Shown piece by piece: positions 48,383-59,397 of a DNA stretch of 64,000 nucleotides. The notes beneath the pieces were generated by a model. The model searched no databases, had not been told where the DNA came from, and saw only the letters and a program-made list of their open reading frames with translations. Both the position numbers and the translations under genes were made by a program. Position 1 is the stretch's first letter; every line of letters begins with the position of its first letter. Source of the stretch: Acinetobacter pittii (lineage in GTDB: Bacteria > Pseudomonadota > Gammaproteobacteria > Pseudomonadales > Moraxellaceae); assembly GCF_034067285.1 (NCBI RefSeq), contig NZ_CP139286.1:2418001-2482000 (forward strand), written 5' to 3'.

Positions 48383-48739
48383 ATGGAAATGCAACAAGAA
48401 ACCGATCCTTCTTTATTTTGTGATACCTCTACCTCAATCCAAGCCTGCATTGAATGTATGATTGCCTGCAAAACCTGTGCAGCAGCCTGTTTGCAAGAAG
48501 AACATGTAAGTATGATGCGTGAATGTATTAAGCATTGCATGACATGTGTAGAGATCTGCCAACTTTGTACGTCTTTAGAGTTAAGAAACTCTGAATTAGC
48601 AGAGCCAGCAATGCAACTTTGCGCAAACGCATGTCAACTCTGTGCAGCAGAATGCAGCAAACATGAGCATGAACACTGCCAGATCTGTGCAAAAGCATGT
48701 TTAGCGTGTGCTAAAGCTTGTCTTGCCTATCGTGCCTAA
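48383..48739 (+). CDS. Four-helix bundle copper-binding protein (Csp-like)
   Basis: 118 residues, no signal peptide. Cysteine-rich in the family's spacing: IQACIECMIACKTCAAACLQE, ECIKHCMTCVEICQLCTSLE, QLCANACQLCAAECSKHE and QICAKACLACAKACLA. In characterised Csp proteins the Cys line the core of a four-helix bundle and store Cu(I). A cytosolic form such as this would sequester copper inside the cell. It is not in an operon, but the copper module (cueR, copA, copZ) lies only 1-4 kb away. Confidence 0.85.
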   Translation: MEMQQETDPSLFCDTSTSIQACIECMIACKTCAAACLQEEHVSMMRECIKHCMTCVEICQLCTSLELRNSELAEPAMQLCANACQLCAAECSKHEHEHCQICAKACLACAKACLAYRA

Positions 48740-49334
48740 ATAATTTTTCAGATATAAAGCCTACGCGTCTTTAGATCGTAGGCTAATTAAAATATTTTAA
48801 ATAACAATAAATTATTTATTTTTTATTTAAGGATTACTTTTTTATAGGCATAAAAAAAACCCGCATCTTGGGGAAAATGCAGGCTCTTAGATCTCCCACA
48901 ACGACCATGAGTTCATTATTAAACTTGAACTTTAAACCGTTAACTAAATGTACAGCGAATAAAAATAAAAAGCAATACAGAATAGTCTGTATATTTGAAA
49001 TATTTTATTATTTTTACATTACTTTTTCATAAATAATTTAAAAATATAAGCTAACTCTACATAAGAACTAGTTTTTACAGGCATTAAAAAAGCCCGTTTC
49101 ACGGGCTTTTCTGCAACGGTGAGCAATCTAAGATTTGTGTCTATCCATCTCTTGGTTTGCTCTTTGCTAGCTATATGTAAGGTCTTATCGTATCTTTTGC
49201 CCTGTCCCAAGTTTCCCTGTAGATCGAGGAGATATTACGATTACCTTAAGTACAGTTATAGCACATTATTTATTCATGGCTAGTGCTGTTCACGTTTTTT
49301 TACAAATGAATAAAATTCGATCTAACCTTAATAT
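48740..49334. other. Intergenic with putative small RNA
   Basis: About 595 bp. Contains a hairpin-like segment near 48846-48885 and a strong minus-strand terminator at 49085-49113 (AAAGCCCGTGAAACGGGCTTTT). The minus-strand stretch 49085-49255 in front of it is less AT-rich than its surroundings and could be a small RNA. The 63-codon frame in it includes the terminator hairpin and is not credible. Confidence 0.5.
49085..49255 (-). ncRNA. Candidate small RNA ending in a strong terminator
   Basis: The minus strand from about 49255 to 49085 ends in AAAAGCCCGU-GAAA-CGGGCUUUUUU, a clean rho-independent terminator, with no coding gene ahead of it. Composition is higher in G+C than the flanks. 5' end and any promoter are guesses. 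Confidence 0.35.
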
Positions 49335-49745
49335 TTAAGGGTTTTCTACCCCATTTTGATATTGGCGAGCATTATCGCAAATTGGATACCACTTCACTTT
49401 TGAAGACACAAAAGCATGAGAAATTACCGATGTCGATACTTCTTCATTAATCAGCCCTACCCTTAAACGCACCACATCAGGTTTATCTAGACGTTCACTC
49501 CAGATCGGTGAACCACAGGTTTTACAGAACACTCTCTTTTTATTTGGCGATGCAAAATAAGCTTGTAAAAGATTTTCACCTTGCACAATATTTAAGTCAG
49601 TTTTTTGTACTTGGGTAATGGCAGCAAAAGCAGCCCCTTGCGCTTTTTGACATTGTGTACAATGACAAACCATGATGGGTTCTAATTCGCTATTAATTTG
49701 CAGTTGAATTCCATTACAAAGACAAGAAGCTGTATACGTCATCAT
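49335..49745 (-). CDS. GFA-family (glutathione-dependent formaldehyde-activating enzyme-like) protein
   Basis: 136 residues. Zinc-binding Cys pattern of the GFA/CENP-V fold: SCLCNG, VCHCTQCQKAQGAAF and VFCKTCGSPIWSE. A mature GFA protein uses these to bind Zn and sometimes glutathione; substrate not known. Starts at ATG 49745 or the second Met at 49742. Next to cueR but probably an independent function. Confidence 0.85.
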   Translation of the reverse strand: MMTYTASCLCNGIQLQINSELEPIMVCHCTQCQKAQGAAFAAITQVQKTDLNIVQGENLLQAYFASPNKKRVFCKTCGSPIWSERLDKPDVVRLRVGLINEEVSTSVISHAFVSSKVKWYPICDNARQYQNGVENP

Positions 49746-49769
49746 TTTTCCTTTTTATTTTAATAAGTT

Positions 49770-50171
49770 TTAGCTTACACCCACACCTTTTTCAATGTGG
49801 TCTAAGATGGCACAAGAAGCTTGTTGGTTACCACAGCAATCATCGGCTGAAGCCTGCAAAATATTAACCATCTCTTGTAGATGAGCGATTTTTTGTTTTA
49901 ACTCGGCAATGTGTTTTACGGTTAAGGCTTTCACTTCTGCACTATGCCGATCTGTGTTTTTCCAAAGCGAAATAAGTTCTTTCATCTGTTCTGATGAAAA
50001 ACCTAACTCTCTCGCATGTTTTAAAAAGTTTAAAGTTTTAAGGTCTGTTTCTGAATAAATGCGATAACCAGAAGCAGAACGCTGGGCTGCTTCAAGTAAA
50101 CCGATTTCTTCATAGTAGCGAATCATTTTCGCTGAAATGCCTGAATGTTTGGATGCCTGACCGATATTCAT
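49770..50171 (-). CDS. cueR: MerR-family copper-responsive activator CueR
   Basis: 133 residues from ATG 50171. MerR start MNIGQASKHSGISAKMIRYYEEIGLL, then RSASGYRIYSETDLKTLNFLKHARELGFSSEQMKELI. The C-terminal metal-binding loop has DDCCGNQQASCAILDHI, with paired Cys like CueR (C112 and C120 in E. coli) though with a CC doublet. It should sense Cu(I) and activate the copA and copZ promoters at 52761-52846. Lies 63 bp downstream of copA on the same strand, probably co-transcribed. Confidence 0.85.
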   Translation of the reverse strand: MNIGQASKHSGISAKMIRYYEEIGLLEAAQRSASGYRIYSETDLKTLNFLKHARELGFSSEQMKELISLWKNTDRHSAEVKALTVKHIAELKQKIAHLQEMVNILQASADDCCGNQQASCAILDHIEKGVGVS

Positions 50172-50246
50172 CTCACACCTCAAATATTAAATTTGGTTTA
50201 AGACCTGCTGTCATGATCTTAAACCAAAAGTTGATTTTCAGCACCC

Positions 50247-52718
50247 TTACTCTACTGGCGCATGAAAATGTTTTAAGCGTAACGCATTGCCTAAAACAAA
50301 AACCGAAGAAAGTGCCATCGCGCCTGCTGCAAACATTGGCGAGAGTAAAACGCCAAATGCGGGATATAGCGCACCTGCTGCAATTGGAATCAGGGCTACG
50401 TTATATACAAATGCCCAGAACAGGTTTTGACGTATGTTTCGCATGGTTGCTTTACTTAGCGCAATTGCGTTTGGTACACCTTTTAAACTGCCTGACATGA
50501 GCACAACATCGGCTGCTTCAATCGCAACATCTGTGCCCGTACCAATAGCTAAGCCCACGTCCGCTTGTGCCAAGGCTGGTGCATCGTTAATACCGTCACC
50601 AACGAAAGCTAAGCGACCATATTGTTTTTGCAGTTGGCGGACTGTATCGACTTTGCCTTCGGGTAAAACCTCTGCCACAACTTCATCAATTTTTAGTTTT
50701 TTGGCAATGGCTTGTGCCGTATGACGGTTGTCTCCAGTAATCATGGCAACCTTGAGACCTAATTGATGCAAGGCATCAATCGCGGCATAGGTTGTTTCTT
50801 TAATGGGGTCTGCCACGGCAATAATTGCTGCAAGTTGCTGGTCAATGGCAACATAGAGTGGTGTTTTACCCTCTTCACCTAACTGAGCCGCAATCGCTTG
50901 GAATGAGCTGGTATCTAAACCAAGTTGATGCATATAACGGTCTGCGCCAATCTGTACTTTTTGACCTGAAACTTCCGCCTCAATACCTGAACCTGTAATC
51001 GAGTTAAATGCTGTTACGGGTAATAAGTCTAGGCCTTCGCTTTCTGCTGCTTGAACAATTGCGAGGGCAATTGGATGTTCAGACTTGGCTTCGACAGAGG
51101 CAACTAAAGTCAGCACTTGTTTACGTTCAAAACCTGATTGCACATTAAAGTCTGTCAGTGTCGGTTTACCCTCGGTGAGCGTACCCGTTTTATCAACTGC
51201 AACAACCTGCGCTTCTTGTAAAAGCTGCAAAGCTTCACCTTTACGGAACAGGACACCTAACTCAGCACCACGTCCAGTACCGACCATAATAGAAGTTGGT
51301 GTTGCAAGTCCCATCGCACAAGGACACGCAATAATCAGTACCGCAACGGCATTCACTAAACCAAAAGTGAGCGCAGGCTCCGGCCCCCAAATAAACCAAA
51401 CCAAGAAAGTAATTGCAGCAATAAGCATGACAGCCGGTACAAACCACATGGTGACTTTATCGACCAAACCCTGAATTGGAAGTTTAGAACCTTGGGCCTG
51501 CTCAACCATGCGTATAATTTGTGAAAGTACAGACGAAGAACCAACGGCGGTTGCCCGAATGTTTAGAGTACCGTTTTGATTGACTGTACCGCCCACCACC
51601 TGCTGTCCTATTATTTTTTCAACAGGAACAGGCTCACCCGTAATCATAGATTCATCAATGTAGCTGTGTCCTTCTACTACTTGACCATCGACTGGCACAC
51701 GCTCACCCGGACGAATTTCTACAATAGTTCCACTGACCACTTCAGCAACAGCAACTTCCACTACTTGACCATCACGTTGAATACGGGCTGTTTTGGGCTG
51801 CATTCCCACTAAATGCTGAATCGCTTGTGAAGTGCGTCCTTTGGCTTTCGCTTCAAAATATCGTCCAAGCAAAATTAAACTGACAATAACGGCAGCCGCT
51901 TCAAAGTAAACATTGACCGTACCTTGTGGTAACACATGCGGCATAAAGGTTGCTACGACTGAAAAACTGTAGGCGGCCAAGGTTCCAACAGCAACCAGCG
52001 AGTTCATATCGGGTGCTAAACGCCATAAGGCTGGAATCCCTTTTTGATAAAAACGGCGACCCGGAAAAACAAGTACTAATGTGGTCAAAACAAACTGTAA
52101 AAGCCAGCTGTTATATTGACCAATGGTGTGCATGACCCACATGTGAAAAGCTGGAATAAGATGTGAACCCATTTCCAAAATAAATACAGGTAAAGCCAAT
52201 AAAATCGAAATGATTAAATCTTTTTTAAGCTGATCTAACTCAGACGCTTTTTTGTCGAGCTGCTCATCTTGATTTTTTTCAGATGCTTTCGCGTCGTAAC
52301 CTGCTTTTTTAACGGCGCGAATAAGATCTTCAATATTGACTGATGCATCTGCTTGTACCCAAGCCTGTTCTGTTGCTAAGTTGACGGTTGCTTCTTGAAC
52401 GCCGTCTACTTTTTTAAGCGCTTTTTCAACACGTGCAACACAAGATGCACAAGTCATACCCTCAATAGACAACTCTACTGGTGCAGCTTTTGGAACATCA
52501 TAACCTGCTCGTTCAACTGCTTTAACCAGTGCTTCGCGTTGAATTGGTTGATTTGAATAAACAACGGCTTTTTCTGTTGCCAAATTAACATTGGCAATCT
52601 CTACATTTTCAACTTTCTTAAGTGCTTTTTCGACACGACCTACACACGAGGCACACGTCATGCCTTCAATTAGAAGTGTTTCACTATATGCTGGCAATTT
52701 TGTGTTTTTTGAGTCCAT
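50247..52718 (-). CDS. copA: Copper-exporting P1B-type ATPase CopA
   Basis: 823 residues from ATG 52718 (AGAGGUG ribosome site; frame opens slightly earlier). Two N-terminal metal-binding domains with GMTCASC (about residues 19-25 and 85-91), then eight membrane helices with the Cu(I) site CPC in [13 protein letters not shown], the phosphorylation site [14 protein letters not shown] in [11 protein letters not shown] and the hinge MITGDN ... [16 protein letters not shown]. Pumps Cu(I) out of the cytoplasm. Divergent from copZ; the intergenic region holds MerR-type promoters. Confidence 0.95.
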   Translation of the reverse strand: MDSKNTKLPAYSETLLIEGMTCASCVGRVEKALKKVENVEIANVNLATEKAVVYSNQPIQREALVKAVERAGYDVPKAAPVELSIEGMTCASCVARVEKALKKVDGVQEATVNLATEQAWVQADASVNIEDLIRAVKKAGYDAKASEKNQDEQLDKKASELDQLKKDLIISILLALPVFILEMGSHLIPAFHMWVMHTIGQYNSWLLQFVLTTLVLVFPGRRFYQKGIPALWRLAPDMNSLVAVGTLAAYSFSVVATFMPHVLPQGTVNVYFEAAAVIVSLILLGRYFEAKAKGRTSQAIQHLVGMQPKTARIQRDGQVVEVAVAEVVSGTIVEIRPGERVPVDGQVVEGHSYIDESMITGEPVPVEKIIGQQVVGGTVNQNGTLNIRATAVGSSSVLSQIIRMVEQAQGSKLPIQGLVDKVTMWFVPAVMLIAAITFLVWFIWGPEPALTFGLVNAVAVLIIACPCAMGLATPTSIMVGTGRGAELGVLFRKGEALQLLQEAQVVAVDKTGTLTEGKPTLTDFNVQSGFERKQVLTLVASVEAKSEHPIALAIVQAAESEGLDLLPVTAFNSITGSGIEAEVSGQKVQIGADRYMHQLGLDTSSFQAIAAQLGEEGKTPLYVAIDQQLAAIIAVADPIKETTYAAIDALHQLGLKVAMITGDNRHTAQAIAKKLKIDEVVAEVLPEGKVDTVRQLQKQYGRLAFVGDGINDAPALAQADVGLAIGTGTDVAIEAADVVLMSGSLKGVPNAIALSKATMRNIRQNLFWAFVYNVALIPIAAGALYPAFGVLLSPMFAAGAMALSSVFVLGNALRLKHFHAPVE

Positions 52719-52760
52719 CAAACACCTCTGCAAATCTGCAAAATTTAATATTCTGTATCG

Positions 52761-52791
52761 AGCATACAGATTCCCATCATGGGAAGGTCAA
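52761..52791 (-). promoter_or_regulatory. copA promoter with 19-bp spacer (CueR-type)
   Basis: On the minus strand TTGACC (52786-52791), 19 bp, TATGCT (52761-52766). The spacer carries the dyad TTCCCAT-GATGGGAA. The over-long spacer is the hallmark of MerR-activated promoters, which CueR unwinds when copper-bound. Confidence 0.82.
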
Positions 52792-52815
52792 GCATATTTT
52801 TTAAAAAAATTGGTC

Positions 52816-52846
52816 TTGACCTTACAATCATGACAAGGTTTAGACT
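52816..52846 (+). promoter_or_regulatory. copZ promoter with 19-bp spacer (CueR-type)
   Basis: TTGACC (52816-52821), 19 bp, TAGACT (52841-52846), with the dyad ACCTTACA-ATCA-TGACAAGGT. Back to back with the copA promoter. Confidence 0.82.
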
Positions 52847-52890
52847 CAGTGTTATCCAAACAAATATCTCGTTCTTGATGGAGTATGAAT

Positions 52891-53085
52891 ATGAAATTAC
52901 TTATTGAAAATATGACTTGTGGCGGCTGCGCTCGTGGTGTGACTGCGACGATTCAAGATGTCGATCCAAATGCAAAAGTAGATGTAGACTTAGCAACAAA
53001 AATCGTGACTGTTGAAAGCAGTGAAAGCGTCGATAAAATTACTGAAGCACTTGAAGAAGATGGTTTCCCAGCTCAAGTGCAATAA
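52891..53085 (+). CDS. copZ: Copper chaperone CopZ-like HMA protein
   Basis: 64 residues from ATG 52891. A single heavy-metal-associated domain: MKLLIENMTCGGCARGVTATIQ with the CxxC motif CGGC. The GGC instead of the more usual ASC/GHC is common in Acinetobacter and Pseudomonas chaperones. Passes Cu(I) to CopA in the cytoplasm. Its promoter is a CueR-type one. Followed by a hairpin at 53100-53126. Confidence 0.88.
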   Translation: MKLLIENMTCGGCARGVTATIQDVDPNAKVDVDLATKIVTVESSESVDKITEALEEDGFPAQVQ

Positions 53086-53099
53086 AATATCAATATTTT

Positions 53100-53126
53100 G
53101 CATAGCTTCAATCTTTGAGGCTATGC
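53100..53126. terminator. Hairpin terminator between copZ and benM
   Basis: GCATAGC-TTCAATCTTTGAG-GCTATGC; weak T tract. Confidence 0.5.
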
Positions 53127-53137
53127 ATTCACTTTAT

Positions 53138-54097
53138 TTAAAAGTCGATACCGTTTGAATCATCTATCGGGTTCTGATCTAGCGTAAAAACGGTGCGTTT
53201 ATATGGAATACCTTCTAAATCATAAACTTGATAAATACAGTCAAATAAAAGCTGTAAGTCTTCACTTCGGTCCATTGCGCGTGCAGTAATGAAAATCGGG
53301 CTGACTGCACCGTTATCTAAAATCGGAATGTAGTTTAAATGAGGAAAACGGATGGTGTCGGCACTTGCTGGAATAATACAAATCCCTTCTCCCGCTGCGA
53401 CTAGGCCCAGAGCCAATTGAATTTCGCGTATTTCATGCAAATTTTTCGGAACCAAACTATGCTCGGCAAAGATGTTTAAAAGCTGAGTGGAAAAATTAGG
53501 TTTAGGCGATGTGGGATACATAAACATCTTTTCATCAATCAAGTCAGCTAGATATACCCCTTCCGTACGTTGAGCTATGGGATGACTCGTATGTGCAGCA
53601 ACCACCAAACGCTCTTTACGTAAAAGAATACGTCTCACAGCAGGGTCGCTAATTCTTAAACGACCAAACCCGACATCAATACGTCCTTCCTTTAATGCCT
53701 GTAACTGTTCGGTTGTACTTAACTCCATGAGTTGAATGTTCAGATGAGGTTGCTGTTGACGAAATAAATAGATAATTCGTGGCAGTAAACCGTAGAGCAA
53801 AGACCCAACAAAACCAATGGTCATACTTCTTTCAATGAGACCAATACGCTTAGTCATACTTTTTATTTCTTCAGCATTCGACAAAAGTTTAACAGCATGC
53901 TGATAAAAGAAATGTCCGGCTGGGGTTGTCTGTAAAGGACGGCTTCCTCGCTCAAACAGTTGAATTCCAAGCTCACTTTCCAGATTTTGAATCTGTCGAC
54001 TCAAAGGTGGTTGAGCAATAAATAGTTTTTCGGCCGCCTTTGTAAAGCTCTGTTCTTCAACAACCGCCACAAAATACCGTAAATGTCTTAGTTCCAT
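53138..54097 (-). CDS. benM: LysR-type activator of the benzoate genes, BenM
   Basis: 319 residues. The N-terminus MELRHLRYFVAVVEEQSFTK and AQPPLSRQIQNLE are those of BenM/CatM proteins, and the effector domain keeps IGFVGSLLYGLLPRIIYL, SPKPNFSTQ and QLALGLVAAGEGICIIPAS. BenM activates benA in response to benzoate and cis,cis-muconate. It is divergent from benA, with two LysR-type sites between them. It is about 15 residues longer than the A. baylyi protein at the C-terminus. CatM cannot be fully excluded, but position next to benA favours BenM. Confidence 0.9.
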   Translation of the reverse strand: MELRHLRYFVAVVEEQSFTKAAEKLFIAQPPLSRQIQNLESELGIQLFERGSRPLQTTPAGHFFYQHAVKLLSNAEEIKSMTKRIGLIERSMTIGFVGSLLYGLLPRIIYLFRQQQPHLNIQLMELSTTEQLQALKEGRIDVGFGRLRISDPAVRRILLRKERLVVAAHTSHPIAQRTEGVYLADLIDEKMFMYPTSPKPNFSTQLLNIFAEHSLVPKNLHEIREIQLALGLVAAGEGICIIPASADTIRFPHLNYIPILDNGAVSPIFITARAMDRSEDLQLLFDCIYQVYDLEGIPYKRTVFTLDQNPIDDSNGIDF

Positions 54098-54106
54098 CAG
54101 GTTTCC

Positions 54107-54173
54107 ATACCTTTAAGATATAAAAAAATGCAAATTCAGTCTTAGACACAGTTTAACCATTCTTTTAAGGTAT
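54107..54173. promoter_or_regulatory. BenM binding sites upstream of benA
   Basis: Two sites resembling the BenM consensus ATAC-N7-GTAT: ATAC-CTTTAAG-ATAT (54107-54121) and ATTC-TTTTAAG-GTAT (54159-54173). Each keeps one perfect half. The centre-to-centre distance of about 52 bp is that of tetrameric LysR binding. Confidence 0.7.
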
Positions 54174-54376
54174 ATACAAGCAACAAACCGATGAAGTGAT
54201 GAATCGCTTGGTGAAAAAAGCCTTCTTGCCAACCTTCCCGTGATTCATCTTCATCAATTCACGGTTAAACACCCAGCGCACTCAGGCGCTTCATTGACAA
54301 TATTAGGATATCAAGACCTTTAAGAGTAGCTAAGGCCTTGGTGACTTCCACACTTTTGGAAAGTCGGAGAACGGAC

Positions 54377-55759
54377 ATGCCACGTATTCCTGTAATCAAT
54401 ACTAGCCATCTTGACCGTATTGATGAATTACTTGTCGATAACATCGATACAGGTGAATTTAAACTTCATCGCTCAGTATTTACTGACGAAGCTCTATTCG
54501 ACCTCGAAATGAAATATATCTTCGAAGGGAATTGGGTTTATTTAGCACACGAAAGCCAAATTCCAAACAATAATGACTATTACACCACGCACATTGGTCG
54601 TCAGCCGGTCATTATTGCACGTAACCGTAACGGCGAACTCAATGCCATGATCAATGCGTGTTCACACCGCGGAGCACAACTTTGCCGATACAAACGTGGT
54701 AACAAAGCAACATATACTTGCCCTTTTCACGGTTGGACGTTTAATAACTCGGGTAAATTGCTCAAGGTTAAAGATCCAAGTGAAGCAGGCTATTCTGACT
54801 GTTTTAACCAAGAAGGCTCACATGACCTTAAAAAAGTGGCTCGTTTTGAGAGCTACAAAGGCTTCTTATTCGGTAGCTTAAATCCCGACGTTCCGTCACT
54901 TGAAGAGTTCTTGGGTGAAACCACCAAAATCATCGACATGATTGTTGATCAGTCTGAACATGGTTTGGAAGTTTTACGTGGTTCATCTACGTATACCTAC
55001 GAAGGTAACTGGAAACTCACGGCCGAAAATGGTGCCGATGGTTACCACGTTTCTGCGGTTCACTGGAACTATGCAGCAACGACCCAGCATCGTAAAGAAA
55101 CTCAAGCTGCCGATAATATCCGTGCCATGAGTGCAGGTTCGTGGGGTAAACAAGGCGGTGGCTCATATGGCTTTGAAAATGGTCATATGTTGCTGTGGAC
55201 ACAATGGGCAAACCCAGAAGACCGTCCTAACTTCCCGAAAGCAGATGAATACACCGAAAAATACGGTGAAGCAATGTCGAAATGGATGATCGAGCGTTCA
55301 CGTAATTTGTGTCTCTATCCAAACGTTTATTTGATGGATCAGTTTGGTTCGCAAATTCGTGTACTTCGCCCGCTTTCTGTCAATAGAACCGAAGTCACCA
55401 TTTACTGTATCGCACCTAAAGGCGAAGCACCTGAAGCTCGTGCACGTCGTATCCGTCAATATGAAGATTTCTTTAATGCTTCAGGCATGGCAACACCAGA
55501 CGATTTAGAAGAATTCCGTGCTTGTCAGGCAGGCTACGCAGGTATTGCACTTGAATGGAATGACATGTGCCGCGGTTCAAAACACTGGATTTATGGACCA
55601 GACGATGCAGCGAACGAAATCGGTTTAAAACCCATGTTAAGTGGGATTAAAACTGAAGATGAAGGTCTTTATCTTGCCCAACATCAATATTGGTTACACA
55701 CCATGAAACATGCGATTGCATCAGAGAAAGAAATTGCTGATCAGGGAGAAACAGCATGA
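54377..55759 (+). CDS. benA: Benzoate 1,2-dioxygenase, alpha subunit
   Basis: 460 residues from ATG 54377 (GGAG nine bases upstream; the frame opens at 54338). The Rieske centre is CSHRGAQLC ... CPFHGW, with Cys-x-His and Cys-x2-His. The mononuclear iron site is [12 protein letters not shown] (two His), with an Asp further on. It hydroxylates benzoate to the cis-1,2-dihydrodiol carboxylate as the catalytic subunit with BenB. First gene of benABCDE; the end overlaps benB by 4 bp. Very similar to A. baylyi BenA as I remember it. Confidence 0.96.
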   Translation: MPRIPVINTSHLDRIDELLVDNIDTGEFKLHRSVFTDEALFDLEMKYIFEGNWVYLAHESQIPNNNDYYTTHIGRQPVIIARNRNGELNAMINACSHRGAQLCRYKRGNKATYTCPFHGWTFNNSGKLLKVKDPSEAGYSDCFNQEGSHDLKKVARFESYKGFLFGSLNPDVPSLEEFLGETTKIIDMIVDQSEHGLEVLRGSSTYTYEGNWKLTAENGADGYHVSAVHWNYAATTQHRKETQAADNIRAMSAGSWGKQGGGSYGFENGHMLLWTQWANPEDRPNFPKADEYTEKYGEAMSKWMIERSRNLCLYPNVYLMDQFGSQIRVLRPLSVNRTEVTIYCIAPKGEAPEARARRIRQYEDFFNASGMATPDDLEEFRACQAGYAGIALEWNDMCRGSKHWIYGPDDAANEIGLKPMLSGIKTEDEGLYLAQHQYWLHTMKHAIASEKEIADQGETA

Positions 55760-56256
55760 GTGCTCAAGACAAAGCAACTTTAGAAAATATTGCTCAATTT
55801 CTCTATCGCGAAGCTCGTTTTTTAGATGATGAACAATGGGATGACTGGCTTGAATGCTATGCACCGGAAGCATCTTTCTGGATGCCAGCTTGGGATGATG
55901 ACGACAGATTAACTGAAGATCCACAATCTGAAATTTCACTTATTTATTATCCAGACCGTCAAGGTTTAGAAGATCGAGTGTTCCGTATTAAAACCGAGCG
56001 CTCATCTGCAACCATGCCGGACACACGCACAAGCCACAATATTGCCAACGTTGAAGTCGTAGAGCGTGATGGTGACAAAGTCACTGTTCGCTTTAACTGG
56101 AATACTTTGAGTTTCCGTTACAAGACAAATTACAGCTATTTCGGTATGTCACGTTATGTGATCGATTTTTCAGGTGATCAACCAAAAATCTTGAGCAAGT
56201 ATGTCGTTTTGAAAAATGACTACATCAACCAAGTGATTGATATCTACCACCTTTAA
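55756..56256 (+). CDS. benB: Benzoate 1,2-dioxygenase, beta subunit
   Basis: 166 residues, ring-hydroxylating dioxygenase small-subunit fold (NTF2-like). Landmarks: [36 protein letters not shown] and [13 protein letters not shown]. Forms the alpha3-beta3 dioxygenase with BenA. Starts in the ATGA overlap with benA. Confidence 0.95.
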   Translation: MSAQDKATLENIAQFLYREARFLDDEQWDDWLECYAPEASFWMPAWDDDDRLTEDPQSEISLIYYPDRQGLEDRVFRIKTERSSATMPDTRTSHNIANVEVVERDGDKVTVRFNWNTLSFRYKTNYSYFGMSRYVIDFSGDQPKILSKYVVLKNDYINQVIDIYHL

Positions 56257-56297
56257 GACATACCCCCTCAGTTAAACGGACTGTTGGCTGAGGGTAA

Positions 56298-57344
<1,047 letters not shown>

Positions 57345-57365
57345 CTCAAGGTGGAGAAGTGTTCT

Positions 57366-58151
57366 ATGTCAAACCGTCAAAGATTTACCAATAAAGTTGT
57401 GATTGTTACAGGTAGTGCCCAAGGCATTGGTCGTGGCGTGGCATTACAAGTCGCGGCTGAAGGCGGACAAGTCATCATGGCTGATCGCTCTGAATATGTT
57501 GAAGACGTTCTTAAAGAAATTCAGAGTGCAGGCGGTGATGCTGTTACAATTAATGCTGACCTTGAAACCTATGCAGGTGCGCAAGCGGTTGTTGCAAAAG
57601 CCATTGAACACTATGGTCGGGTAGATATCCTGATTAATAACGTAGGCGGCGCGATCTGGATGAAACCTTTTGAAGAGTTTTCTGAAGAAGAGATCATTAA
57701 GGAAGTAAATCGCTCATTGTTCCCAACGTTATGGTGTTGTCGTGCTGTGTTGCCCGATATGATTAAGCAACAGTCGGGTGTAATAGTAAATGTATCTTCC
57801 ATTGCAACCCGTGGTATTAACCGTATTCCCTATTCTGCATCTAAAGGCGGTGTAAATGCTCTAACAACATCGCTTGCTTTTGAACATGCTAAAGATGGGA
57901 TCCGAGTCAATGCTGTTGCGACGGGTGGAACCGAAGCGCCACCTCGGAAAGTACCACGTAACACCAATCCGTTAAGTCAAAATGAAAAAGACTGGATGCA
58001 GCAAGTGGTTGATCAAACCATAGATCGAACATTTATGGGCCGTTATGGCACAATTCAAGAACAAGTGAATGCAATTTTATTTCTTGCATCAGATGACGCA
58101 TCGTATATGACTGGATCGGTTATTTCGGTCGGAGGTGGAGATCAGGGTTAA
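57366..58151 (+). CDS. benD: 1,6-dihydroxycyclohexa-2,4-diene-1-carboxylate dehydrogenase
   Basis: 261 residues from ATG 57366 (GGAG upstream; the frame opens at 57351). Short-chain dehydrogenase: NAD-binding VTGSAQGIGRGVALQ, NNVGG, catalytic Ser in NVSSIATRG and YSASKGG (Tyr, Lys). Oxidises the benzoate cis-diol to catechol with loss of CO2. 21 bp behind benC. Confidence 0.95.
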   Translation: MSNRQRFTNKVVIVTGSAQGIGRGVALQVAAEGGQVIMADRSEYVEDVLKEIQSAGGDAVTINADLETYAGAQAVVAKAIEHYGRVDILINNVGGAIWMKPFEEFSEEEIIKEVNRSLFPTLWCCRAVLPDMIKQQSGVIVNVSSIATRGINRIPYSASKGGVNALTTSLAFEHAKDGIRVNAVATGGTEAPPRKVPRNTNPLSQNEKDWMQQVVDQTIDRTFMGRYGTIQEQVNAILFLASDDASYMTGSVISVGGGDQG

Positions 58152-58209
58152 ACCTGATCTTTTTGTATGATTGGGTAAATAATATGATTTGCATGGAGGC
58201 AATCAAATA

Positions 58210-59397
58210 ATGGCAACCCTGTTAAAGACATTAAAAAATGACTGGTCCATATCAGCAACAGTTGCTGGCTTTCTTGCAGTTTTAATTTCTTACTCAGGCC
58301 CACTGATTATTTTTTTCCAAGCTGCTCAGCGTGCCCATGTGTCCACCGATATGATGGTGTCATGGATTTGGGGAATTTCAATTGGTGCCGCCGTTTCAGG
58401 TATTTATCTTTCGATTAAATATAAAACGCCTGTCATAACTGCGTGGTCTGCACCGGGTACTGCCCTATTGGTTACCCTATTTCCCAATGTCTCGTTGAAT
58501 GAAGCGATAGCCGCCTATATTACTTCTGCCATCGTTATTTTTTTAATTGGCGTTACTGGTTACTTCGACAAGTTACTTAAATGGATTCCGCAAGATGTCG
58601 CTGCCGGCATGATGGCAGGTATTCTTTTTCAATTCGGTATTGGCCTATTTACTGCATCTGATAGCATGCCTTTTATTGTCTTTAGCATGCTCATTGTCTT
58701 TTTAATTGCCAAACGTTTAATGCCGCGCTACACCATGATTTGGGTGTTAGCTGCCGGAGTTTTATTAAGCCTCATGTTAGGCAAAATGAATCCGGTTGAT
58801 GTGAGTTTTAGTTTAACAATCCCGCAGTGGATTAGCCCGGAATGGACATGGAACTCAACACTCAACCTCGCTATTCCCCTGATTTTAGTCAGCCTAACCG
58901 GCCAATTTTTACCAGGTATGGCGATTATGAAACTCAGCGGTTACGACACACCAGCTAAACCCATTATTACTGTTACCAGTATTGCCTCTTTAGCTGTTGC
59001 CTGTGTCGGCGGTATTACAATTGTGCTTGCCTCAATTACCGCAGCTTTATGTATGGGCAAAGATGCACATGAGCTGAAAGAAAAACGGTATATCGCAGGA
59101 ATCGCCAATGGAATTTTTTATATTTTAGGAGGCTTATTTGCTGGCAGTATTGTCATGCTCTTTAGCCTACTTCCTAAAGAGTTGGTTGCAGCACTGGCTG
59201 GTTTAGCTTTGTTAGGTGCCATTGCCACCAATATTTCTGTTGCCATGAAAAATGACCGTCAACGTGATGCTGCACTTATTACTTTTTTAGCTACTGCATC
59301 AGGCATGCATTTTCTTGGCTTAAGCTCAGTTTTTTGGGGTATTTGTATTGGTGTAATCGCCCATTTCATTCTTACACCACGATCAGCTCCCATCTGA
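58210..59397 (+). CDS. benE: Benzoate/H+ symporter BenE
   Basis: 395 residues from ATG 58210 (frame opens at 58189). About 12 membrane helices: SATVAGFLAVLISYSGPLIIF, TAWSAPGTALLVTLFPNVS and AGMMAGILFQFGIGLF are features of the BenE family. Imports benzoate with protons. It follows benD within the same operon. Ends with a terminator at 59440-59494. Confidence 0.92.
   Translation: MATLLKTLKNDWSISATVAGFLAVLISYSGPLIIFFQAAQRAHVSTDMMVSWIWGISIGAAVSGIYLSIKYKTPVITAWSAPGTALLVTLFPNVSLNEAIAAYITSAIVIFLIGVTGYFDKLLKWIPQDVAAGMMAGILFQFGIGLFTASDSMPFIVFSMLIVFLIAKRLMPRYTMIWVLAAGVLLSLMLGKMNPVDVSFSLTIPQWISPEWTWNSTLNLAIPLILVSLTGQFLPGMAIMKLSGYDTPAKPIITVTSIASLAVACVGGITIVLASITAALCMGKDAHELKEKRYIAGIANGIFYILGGLFAGSIVMLFSLLPKELVAALAGLALLGAIATNISVAMKNDRQRDAALITFLATASGMHFLGLSSVFWGICIGVIAHFILTPRSAPI

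Noticed and set aside
49019..49210. 63-codon frame on the minus strand
   Set aside because: Contains a rho-independent terminator hairpin within the frame and has no ribosome site.
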